Assembly (NCBI GenBank): GCA_900291925.1
Contig: UWYS01000003.1
Location: 124,001 to 188,000 of the forward strand
Reading direction: 5' to 3'
Length of the DNA: 64,000 nt
Source: Thecaphora thlaspeos
Lineage: Eukaryota; Basidiomycota; Ustilaginomycetes; Urocystidales; Glomosporiaceae
The notes under the pieces are model-generated. The model saw only the letters and a list, made by a program, of their open reading frames with translations. It had not been told where the DNA came from and did not search any database. Numbering within the stretch: position 1 is the stretch's first letter; each line of letters begins with the position of its first letter. The position numbers and the translations under genes were made by a program. Positions 52,983 through 61,552 of the stretch are shown piece by piece.

Positions 52983-55724
52983 ATGGCTCCCATCGCCAGG
53001 ACCGTCTGCATCGCCCTCGCGGCGATCGCCGTCGCCGCTGTCGGCCCTCAGCAGGCTGCGGGCAACCAACTCAACGCGCAACACGCTTCCGCCGGCGGAA
53101 ACGCGATCGTCAACAACCTCCCTCTCCACCGCCGCATGCAGCGCAAGGTGCGCAGGCACGACGGCGGCGCCACCACCACCTCGACGAACCAGTCCTCCAA
53201 CAGCCAGTCGTCGAGCAGCCAAAGCAGCGAGAGCTCCTCGAGCGAGTCAGCCAGCAGCAGCAGCAACGAATCGAACGCCAGCAGCGAAAGCACCTCGACC
53301 GATGGTAACGGCGAGACGACCTCGTCTAAGGATTCCTCGAGCGAGTCGTCCGGCTCCCAGTCGTCCAGCAAGGACGCCCAGAACTCGTCGAAGAGCGACT
53401 CTGCCGACAGCTCCAGCACCAGCGCCTCGTCCACTACCACGAACGGCGATGGCTCCTCCAAGTCGAGCAGCAGCGACACCAGCCACGCCGACAAGTCGTC
53501 CGACTCCAAGGACAGCAAGTCCAGCTCGGCCCAGTCCAGCAGCAACGACAGCAAGCAGCAGTTGAGCTCGACCAACACCACGGGCAACGGCCAGAGCAGC
53601 AGCTCCAGCAGCTCCGGCAAGCAGAGCTCGTCGCAGCAGGATAGCAAGGACTCGGCCTCGGACAGCGCCTCGCACTCGGAGAGCAGCAAGGACAGCGCCT
53701 CGACCACGGTCTCGGCCAACTCGGGCAAGGGATCGTCGTTGCAGGCTTCTGAGAACTCGCAGTCGTCTGGCTCCAATGACTCCACGAGCTCGTTGTCCAA
53801 CTCGGCGGCGAGCAGCTCGTTGAGCAAGGACCAGTCGTCGTCCGCGTCGTCGTCGGTCGGTTCCAGCTCCCAGGGCACCACGGGCAGCTCGTCTTCGGGC
53901 AGTGCCCAGACCGGAGCCGCCGACTGCGACGAAAACGGTAACCCGATTGGCTCCAGCTCCGGCTCAGACTCCAAGGACTCGTCGTCGCAGGACAATTCGA
54001 GCTCCAACTCGGGCTCCAACTCGGCCTCTTCGTCGCAGAACACCAACGCTAGCAAGGACTCGTCGTCCGAGAACAGCTCTGGCTCTTACAAGGATTCGTC
54101 GTCGGAGAACAGCACCGGCTCCCACTCTGGCTCCTCGGTCACCGACTCCGGCTCGTCCAAGGGCTCATCTGAAGCTAGCCAGGGCTCATCGTCGCACAAC
54201 TCGGGCTCCAGCCAGGGATCTTCGGAGAACAGCTCCAGCGCTGGTAAAGGCTCGTCATCGGAAAACAGCTCCGGCTCGTCCAAGGGATCGTCGTCGCAGA
54301 GCCAGGACTCCTCGCAGACCTCCGCCTCCGACGAGGCTGACTGCGACGAGGATACCCAGACCGGCTCCGGCGCCAACTCTGGCTCCGACAAGGAATCGTC
54401 GAGCAACCAGGGAGCGTCGAACAACCAGGGAGCGTCGAGCAACCAGGGAGCGTCGAGCAACCAGGGAGCGTCGAGCAACCAGGGAGCGTCGAGCAACCAG
54501 GGAGCGTCGAGCAACCAGGGAGCGTCGAGCAACCAGGGAGCGTCGAGCAACCAGGGAGCGTCGAGCAACCAGGGAGCGTCGAGCAACCAGGGAGCGTCGA
54601 GCAACCAGGGAGCGTCGAGCAACCAGGGAGCGTCGAGCAACCAGGGAGCGTCGAGCAACCAGGGAGCGTCGTCCCACAACAGCTCGGGCTCCAACTCCGG
54701 ATCATCTCACTCCGGGTCTAGCTTTTCTAACGCCGGTCACTCGTCCGAGGGCGCGTCGTCGTCGTCGTCTTCGGCCAACAACAGCGCCTCTTCCTCTGGA
54801 AAGGAGGCCAGCGGATCGTCGTCGACCAAGAACACCGACTCGTCCTCCAACAACAGCGCTTCCTCGAACGACGATGACGATGAGGAAGACTGCGACGAGG
54901 GCAAGGACGACGATGAGGACGCCACCACTACTGCCACGACCGAGGACGACTGCGATGATGATGGCGACAGCACCTCGACCGCCGCCGCTTCTTCCTACAC
55001 CCCTCACGTGAAGCTTGCCTCGACCTCCGGCTCGAGCGACTCCGCCAACACTGACAAGAATCAGCAGGCCTCGGGCAAGACGTCTTCGGACTCGTCGAAG
55101 TCGTCCTCGGACTCGAAGTCGTCGTCCGATTCGAAGTCCTCGAAGGCGTCTGAGTCCTCCAACTCGTCCGAGTCCTCCAACTCTTCGAACTCGTCGGACT
55201 CGCAGAGCGGCAAGGGCCAGAAGCCCGCCACAAAGTCCTCGTCGAGCACTGCCATCAGCGTCGAGGCGACCCCAAAGACGCAGCAGGCCAGCACTGACAA
55301 GGACAGCGGCAGCCAGCAGCAGGGCAGCGAGAGCCAGTCTGCCTCATCGTCTCAGCAGTCGTCGTCGTCGTCCAAAGAAGAGTCGTCGTCGTCGTCAAGC
55401 AGCAGTAGCTCGAGCAGCATGGTCACCGGAGGCTACGCCACCTACTACATGCAGGGAGGCAACGCTGGCGCCTGCGGCTCATACAACCCCGATACGGCCA
55501 TGATCGCCGCCCTGCAGAGTTCGACCTACGCAAACGGCTCCAAGTGCGGCAAGAAGGTCCGCATCTTCCGCAAGGACCAGCCCAGCAAGTCGGTCACCGT
55601 CACGGTCGCCGACGAGTGCCCCACTTGCGTCAACACTAAGTCGATTGACCTCTCCAAGGCCGCCTTTGAGAGCATCGCCACCGTCTCCGAGGGCATGGTC
55701 CCGATCGAGTGGGAGTGGATCTAA
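52983..55724 (+). CDS. Secreted Ser-rich protein with C-terminal double-psi beta-barrel (RlpA/expansin-like) domain
   Basis: Intronless, 913 aa; the ATG has a perfect context (ATCGCCATGGCT). Residues 1-26 are a signal peptide (MAPIARTVCIALAAIAVAAV, cleavage near AAG-N), followed by a basic stretch (RRMQRKVRR) that could be a Kex2 site. Residues about 60-810 are dominated by Ser with Asn, Gly, Lys, Asp, probably heavily O-mannosylated, and include 15 SSNQGA-type hexapeptides. The last 100 residues form the folded part: GGYATYYMQGGNAGACGSYN, then VTVTVADECPTC and IDLSKAAFESIA, the DPBB pattern of RlpA, barwin and expansin-like proteins. Such fungal proteins lie in the wall or matrix; some bind polysaccharide or inhibit plant papain-like proteases. 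No GPI signal is seen: the chain ends MVPIEWEWI. Catalytic activity cannot be claimed; wall or apoplast location is inferred. Confidence 0.88.
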   Translation: MAPIARTVCIALAAIAVAAVGPQQAAGNQLNAQHASAGGNAIVNNLPLHRRMQRKVRRHDGGATTTSTNQSSNSQSSSSQSSESSSSESASSSSNESNASSESTSTDGNGETTSSKDSSSESSGSQSSSKDAQNSSKSDSADSSSTSASSTTTNGDGSSKSSSSDTSHADKSSDSKDSKSSSAQSSSNDSKQQLSSTNTTGNGQSSSSSSSGKQSSSQQDSKDSASDSASHSESSKDSASTTVSANSGKGSSLQASENSQSSGSNDSTSSLSNSAASSSLSKDQSSSASSSVGSSSQGTTGSSSSGSAQTGAADCDENGNPIGSSSGSDSKDSSSQDNSSSNSGSNSASSSQNTNASKDSSSENSSGSYKDSSSENSTGSHSGSSVTDSGSSKGSSEASQGSSSHNSGSSQGSSENSSSAGKGSSSENSSGSSKGSSSQSQDSSQTSASDEADCDEDTQTGSGANSGSDKESSSNQGASNNQGASSNQGASSNQGASSNQGASSNQGASSNQGASSNQGASSNQGASSNQGASSNQGASSNQGASSNQGASSNQGASSNQGASSHNSSGSNSGSSHSGSSFSNAGHSSEGASSSSSSANNSASSSGKEASGSSSTKNTDSSSNNSASSNDDDDEEDCDEGKDDDEDATTTATTEDDCDDDGDSTSTAAASSYTPHVKLASTSGSSDSANTDKNQQASGKTSSDSSKSSSDSKSSSDSKSSKASESSNSSESSNSSNSSDSQSGKGQKPATKSSSSTAISVEATPKTQQASTDKDSGSQQQGSESQSASSSQQSSSSSKEESSSSSSSSSSSSMVTGGYATYYMQGGNAGACGSYNPDTAMIAALQSSTYANGSKCGKKVRIFRKDQPSKSVTVTVADECPTCVNTKSIDLSKAAFESIATVSEGMVPIEWEWI
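54400..54673 (+). repeat. Minisatellite: 15 x 18-bp in-frame tandem repeat
   Basis: Fifteen copies of an 18-bp unit (GAGCAACCAGGGAGCGTC) encode the hexapeptide SSNQGA. All are identical except the second, where GAGC becomes GAAC (SNNQGA). The array is in frame within the Ser-rich region of the secreted DPBB protein. Near-perfect identity implies recent expansion or homogenisation, so copy number probably varies between strains. Confidence 0.95.
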
Positions 55725-56728
55725 GCTCGCTGCAAGCCACGCCTATCCCTCCGTCGCGCCCACTGCTTCGCCTTCTCTACTTCACTCAGCCCAGCTCACC
55801 GTCCTTAAAGCGTCACCGTCCCCTTTCCTCACATCCGTAAATGTTGTTCCCCGTCGCTTCTCCCCTCCCCTCTCGGATCTGTCTTGACCCTCACTCCTCA
55901 TTCGTCTGTCGCCGCGGCTTGATACCCGCCCTCCCCTCCCCTCCCTTCTAGCTCTCTCTTTGCCCCCTCATCCGCGTTCCTCTGCCATTCCCCCCCTCTC
56001 CCCCCCCCGGCGCTTTCCCCACTCTTCCCGCTTTGCTATCCCGGCACCTCTCTCGGCGCGAGAAATCCAGCGCGGCGGTTTCTTTTGTTGCGTCTTCAGG
56101 TCCCACCGTCCGAGGGCGCCGGTTCGTCCGGGACGGTCTGGGTGACCGAGGACCGCAGCAAAGGATGGCCCGACTCCGGATCCTCACGTCGAGTTGAGTC
56201 GATGCCTGTGGCCCAGCAGGTGCATCTGCGGAGGGGCTTCTTTTGGCAGACGGAGGCGGGGGATCACGGGCGTGTGCACGGATGATGGAACGGCCGTATC
56301 GTCAGCGGCACTTCTGTAAATCCCCCCGCTTTGTCTTCTTATATTTATTTGCCTGGCTGGAACCAGGAACACTCTTATCTCCCCTCCTCGTTCATTTGTG
56401 CGATTGAGCTGTCTTTGAAGGGACAAGACCGCAACGTCTTTGATGTCTGGCGAATGGTGACGGCGGCGCTGCGCAGGTGCACGGAAGGAGGTGGACGAAC
56501 CTTTGCACAGACCGTGGCTCGGTTGCGCGACCAAGTGGAGGGTTCGAGAAACTGCGCAAGGACCTCGCTCGCTCTCTCTTCTCGTGGATCAAGAGGCCGA
56601 CAACCAACACCCCACCACACTCAATGCTCCTCTTCCAGTCCACCGCTCATTTCCATCCATCTTTCGCCCTGGCATAACTTCACTGCTCGCCCCGCTCACA
56701 CATACACACGCACACGCACGCACGCACG
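55725..56728. other. Spacer: DPBB gene 3' end and YPI1 promoter
   Basis: 1 kb without a supported gene. The first 300 bp are C/T-rich and should be the 3' untranslated region. The last 100 bp before the YPI1 ATG contain a CACACACGCACACG-type tract (about 56697-56727). No specific regulatory element recognised. Confidence 0.4.
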
Positions 56729-57477
56729 ATGGCAGGGAACGTCACACGCTCGCATGACGTTGCAGCGGGTACGGCCTCGCGCACCCTCACGCAACAGCCG
56801 CAAGGAGAAGACCACCAACCTTCCTCTTCCTCCCACCGCCATCGCGATCGGACAGACGGCAATGATGGCGTTCTCAGATTACGCGGGGCCGGATCGAGCT
56901 CTGCCCGTCGAGTAGTGTGGACCGACGAGACGGTGGACAACGAAGGGTTGGGCAGGAAGAAGTCTAAGAGTAAGTTTGTCCATCCTCTCCCCGCCGTGTG
57001 GTTTGAAATCGCCCCCTCGTGAGCTGACTCGTCACACTTCTGGAAACAGTCTGCTGTATCTACCACAAACCGAAAGCACTTGACGAGTCCTCGTCGGACG
57101 ACTCTTCTGGCTCCTCCTCTTCTTCCTCGGACACGACCGATTCTGATTCTGATTCGGACAGCGATGGATCGGGTCCCAACGTCAGCGCTGCATTGAAAGC
57201 CAAGAGGCAGGAGGTAAAGAGAAGGAGGGCCGGGTCGCAATCCGAGGCTTGTGGGCATGATCACCACCCCGATCACGAACATGGACATGCCGGGAAAGAT
57301 AAGGGCAAGGTTAAGGGCAAGGCCAGGAGGACGACAAAGAGCAGGGCAGGTGGGACGACACAGACGCAGGTCGTAGAATCGCAGCAGCTTGGAGGCGGGG
57401 AGAACGAGGACGAGGAATCACCAGGAAGACGAGGGAGAGGGAAGCCAAACAAGTACGAGAGAGGAAGCGTCGTCTGA
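56729..57477 (+). CDS. YPI1: Type 1 protein phosphatase regulator YPI1 (PPP1R11 / inhibitor-3 family)
   Basis: Exons 56729-56969 and 57050-57477 (80-bp intron, GTAAGT...ACAG, phase 1) give 222 aa. The join produces the family core RRVVWTDETVDNEGLGRKKS followed by KICCIYHKPKALDESSSDD. It contains an RVxW-type PP1 docking motif, the invariant VDNE and the Cys-Cys pair; a His-rich patch (CGHDHHPDHEHGH) follows and may bind metal. YPI1 binds Glc7/PP1, affecting its nuclear function and ion homeostasis in yeast. An acidic Asp/Ser tract lies in the middle and a basic Lys/Arg-rich region toward the C terminus (GKVKGKARRTTKSR), possibly nuclear targeting. The ATG is in a good context (ACGATGGCA). It lies about 2.2 kb upstream of the MAPKK, same strand. 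Confidence 0.92.
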
Positions 57478-59709
57478 CGGTCGGCCAGGCTCGGGACCAC
57501 GTCGGCAGGAGCCCCTTTCAGTTGCTGAAGAGAGCCGCACTTCTTAATGACATATCAGAACGGCCGACGCAGTTGCTGTTGTTGGCCGACTCGCGAGAAA
57601 GGAACGTTGTAGCGTGATGAAGGCCCACGGCAGATGCTGCCCGATTCTGCCTCACGGAGCACTTTTGCAGGGTACACTACACTTAACCTCATGTTCCACG
57701 GTGTGTCTGCTACACTTTCTCAGGACAGCAAAAGGCTTGGCGGGGGAAGAGAGGAGGACAAGGCAGGTCACCGACGCCGGAAGGCGTTGACGGCTCGTCA
57801 GAATACCCGCGGCAGGTAAATAGACACGACAGAGGTTTGTAGCGACCGTGCAGGGGTTACAGCGAGAATCTTGCTGGAGGACGGCACAGCACGAGGATGC
57901 GCACAGCTTTCGGACGAGAGAAAGGTCGCTCGCCGGCTGCGGCAAGGCTGCGGAGATTATTTTTTTTCGGTTTGGGTTTCTCTGTTTTTCGTCTTCCTCG
58001 CCCGAGGGTCGCTCGGACAACGTATATATACCTTGGCCGGCCGTCTATCTACCATCTCTCCCTTCAAGATCGCGAGTGTCACCCTCCCCCCCCCCTACCC
58101 TTGCCGTTCCGCTTCTCTTTGCGCCCTTATGCTGACCTCTTTATATCCGCTTTCTCCGACTTTCCGCCATCCTCGCCGCTGTGTAAACCACCTTGTCGCC
58201 ATTAGAGTGAGTTGCAGTGATCCATCGCAGGCCCTTGACCTTCCGCCCCTTCACCGTCGGACTGTCTTTGGAGGCTGTTCCTCGCCACTCTGCCGCCATT
58301 CTGCAGCCCGGTGCCGTCCCGCTGACCGCCCTACTTCTCCCTCCGCCCTTGCCAACCCAACCCAACCCCCCCCCCCCTACTACAGTACTTTACAGAATCA
58401 CTTAATAGAGTCGATTACCGGATCTTACATGCTCAATTGCATGCCACAATTTTCAGTCCAGTGGATGAAGACCGAGCGTTGCGCCGCCCTTTACGACAGC
58501 GAGGCTATACATGGGCCTTGCCAGCTTCATCCTTCGGGGTGCGAGCTGGTTCTAGTCGCCCGCCGAGGACCTTTGCCCGACGATGCAACATTGGCCTGCG
58601 ACCTTAAGTGGGAGCTTGTTCCTGAGCTCGAAGGGAGGGTTGGCCGCTCAGATCTGATGGACCGTCGAACGATTGTTGGTTTTCGCAAGAGGGGCATGTC
58701 GGCCTACCCGGCCGCGGTAGACACCATTGTAGTGGCTCAGTACCCTCGTAATGAAGGATCTTTTTGTCTTGAAGCCTCCTGTGTGACGCTCTTCGTGTGC
58801 GCTCCCCGCAACGCTTGATGTCGCTACATCGACGCTGCTGTGCATTTTGCTATTTTAGTGGTAGATGTCTCCCTCGTCGACCCCGTTCTGCTCCCACCTT
58901 GGCCCGAGGCGCCACCGTACGCTATCTCGGCCGCCGACATGTTGAAAAATGCATGGCCAGCAAGGATGAATGTGGACGGTTCGCTCGAGGTGAGAAAGGC
59001 TGTAACCATGATGTAGCAACGGGCGGCGCGATGGAGCACAGCGTAGTGTACATTTAACATGGAGAGACGCCGCTGGAGAGTGCCACACTCGTGGTCCAGC
59101 CCGAGCCAGGGGTGGTGTGGCAGAGGCGGTGACGAAGAACGGAGCGGAACCGGGATGGTGGCGCTGGCAGCGAGCGAGCGAGCCACACCGCGGGGGGGCA
59201 AGCTGGCTCATCGAGACCCTTTTCTTTGCCATTTTTGGTGTTGATTTTTTGGCAGCGCACGCGCCGCTTCTTTCGCGCGGCCAGCAAGTGGGGCGACGCA
59301 GAGGGCCGAGCGGGCGAGCAGGTGAGCGAAGGCGGACCCCAGCAAGGCAGGAGAGGCCCCTTCGTCGTCGCGGAGCCTGCTGCCTCGTGCTGCCTGCCTG
59401 CATCACGCCCCCCTATCGATGCTTCTATACCCCTTCGCCGTTCTCCCGTTCATCACTTCAACGACACATCCATCATCGTCGCACCGCCGCCTATCCACTC
59501 TACGTCGCATCACGCTACCGTCAACGCACGACCGCGAGCTCCTGCGTCACCGTCGCGCACTTCTTCGATCGTAGCCAGGCCAGTGCGCCGGAACAAAGCC
59601 TCGTAGAACACACCAAACCTCACCACTGCACACTCGCCACGCTACCCCGCACCACGTCTCCGCAGAGAAGAGCAAGTGGGCCTTCCTCGACCTCGCCCCG
59701 TCCTTCACC
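57478..59709. other. Spacer: YPI1 3' end and long fuz7 5' region
   Basis: 2.2 kb. Open frames of up to 315 codons exist (57871-58818, plus), but they read through obvious low-complexity DNA such as C-runs near 58,086 and 58,367 and show no domain. A G/A-rich patch at 59,100-59,350 is followed by a C/T-rich leader to 59,709. The region is best read as the large upstream regulatory region of the MAPKK gene. Confidence 0.4.
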
Positions 59710-61552
59710 ATGCTCCCCTCGTCGAGCTCGATCCGCAAGAAGCGCAACTTCAAAGGCCTCCAGCTCACTGAGTCTCCGCTGTCCTCGCCACAAACCTCGA
59801 CGAAACCTAGCATCGGCAGCTCCGGCCTGGCAGCGGGCTCCTCTTCATCCGAACAGGCTGGATCCACGTCAGGCACCGGTGCAGCGTCAAGATCCACGCT
59901 CGGCTCCGGCCGCGGCTCTGCCGCGGTGGTGCCGGAGCCGGTCAACTACCACAGCAAGCTGAGCGAACAGCTGGCCAACCTCGAGTTGGGCATCGAGTAC
60001 AAGCTCGACCTCAAGAACGAAGACCTCACGACTCTGAGCGAACTGGGCGCGGGGAATGGCGGAACAGTGACAAAGGTGAGAGCTGCGGGCGCGCTAGGGA
60101 CGAACTACGATGGCTTCGATCGATGGAGCCGGAGGCAACGTGCACGAGCGAATGAAACAGTCACCAGTCCCGGCAGGCTTCTCATTTGCGAGGCAGCTTT
60201 GCAGCTAGCATCCGTCGTCTTGGGCCCGGACACCGCACAGGGACGCTGGATCGCCGCTCGCGTATCGATGTCCCGCTTGCCTCGAGAGCCTGCCCAACTG
60301 ATCACTCTTCTACTCTTGTCTCTCCTTCGCCTCCGCCTTCGACGATCTGACTTCCCCGCCTGCCAGGTGCTTCACGAGAAGAGTGGGACAGTGATGGCAA
60401 AGAAGGTGAGTCTCTCCCCCTTCCATGCGTGCATTCGACGGCACTGCCTTTGCAAGAGTACGGAGAGTCTGACCGCGCCCAAACGTCCTTCCCCTCGTTC
60501 TCCACCCCGCTGCTAGGTCGTATTTATCGATGCGAAACCGACAGTGCGAAAGCAGATCTTGCGAGAGCTCCAGATCCTCCACGAGTGCAACTCGAAATAC
60601 ATTGTCAGCTTCTACGGCGCCTACCTCAACGAGCCGCACATCTGCATGTGCATGGAGTTCATGGACAAGCGGTGAGTCCGAGGCAACGGTGTGCTGCTGA
60701 GAGAGGAGCCCAGCGGCGACGACTGCGACGACATTACTGGCAGTACCCAGACTAGCCGGCTGACCCCTGTCTCTCTTCTCTTCGACCCTACCTGTCCCCC
60801 TGACCTCCCCGCGCAGGTCCCTCGATGCAATCTACAAGGACTACGGGCCGATTCCGCCGGAGGTGTGCGGCAAGATCGCTGTCGTGGTGGTGCATGGGCT
60901 GACGTATCTCTACGATGAGCATCGCATCATCCACCGCGACGTCAAGCCAAGCAACATCCTCGTCAATGGTATGGGCCAGATCAAGATCTGCGACTTTGGT
61001 GTGTCGGGCGAGCTCATCAACAGTATCGCCGACACATTTGTGGGGACGAGCACCTACATGTCGCCGGAGCGCATCCAGGGCGAACAGTACAGCGTCAAGT
61101 CGGATGTTTGGTCGCTTGGCGTCTCGGTGATTGAGGTGGCGCTGGGACGCTTCCCGTTTGCCGACAGCGACGGCGGCTCCGACGACGATGACCACGACGA
61201 CGATCTACCCGACGACCTCGCCGGGACCCTGTCGCCCACCAAGCCGGCGCCGCACTTTGCCGCCAGGGACAAGGACAAGGTGAAGCGACGAAAGAGCCGT
61301 GCCAGCGTCAGCCTCGAAGGGTCAAGCGCCCAGATGAGCATCCTCGACCTGCTGCAGCACATTGTCAACGAGCCGCCGCCGAAGCTTCCCGAGGGCAAGT
61401 TCCCGCGCGAGATGGAGGAGTTTGTCGACCTCTGCCTCGTCAAGGACCCCGCCAAGAGGATGACGCCCAAGGAGCTGACGCGCCACAAGTACGTCATGGA
61501 CTCGGAGGCCGCCAAGGTCGACCTGCTCGGCTGGGTCAAAGCGATGAAGTAG
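59710..61552 (+). CDS. fuz7: MAP kinase kinase, Ste7/Fuz7 type
   Basis: Exons 59710-60075, 60367-60405, 60517-60671 and 60817-61552 give 431 aa, close to Ustilago Fuz7 (435). Exon 2 encodes only VLHEKSGTVMAKK, which carries the ATP-binding Lys. Introns are 291, 111 and 145 bp with GTGAGA/GTGAGT donors. The start MLPSSSSIRKKRNFKGLQL matches the family. Kinase motifs: glycine loop ELGAGNGGTV, HRDVKPSN (His226), DFG at 246-248, and activation loop SIADTFVGT with the phosphosites Ser256 and Thr260. An acidic then basic insert (about residues 300-350, DDDDHDDDLPDDL ... KRRKSRASVS) sits where MEKs carry their proline-rich insert. In smuts Fuz7/Ubc5 acts between the MAPKKK Kpp4/Ubc4 and MAPKs Kpp2/Kpp6 in mating and filamentous growth. 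The role is known for the family and inferred here. Confidence 0.95.

Noticed and set aside
53048..55300. Long antisense open frames (335 aa at 54055-53048, 202 aa at 54694-54086, repeat-rich frames) opposite the secreted Ser-rich protein
   Set aside because: They are shadows of the biased Ser codons and the 18-bp repeat on the sense strand; they lack plausible starts and domains.
57871..58818. 315-codon plus-strand open frame upstream of fuz7, with a later ATG near 58430
   Set aside because: It crosses C-runs and pyrimidine tracts of an apparent leader; the part after 58430 has no recognisable feature. Could be revisited with RNA data.
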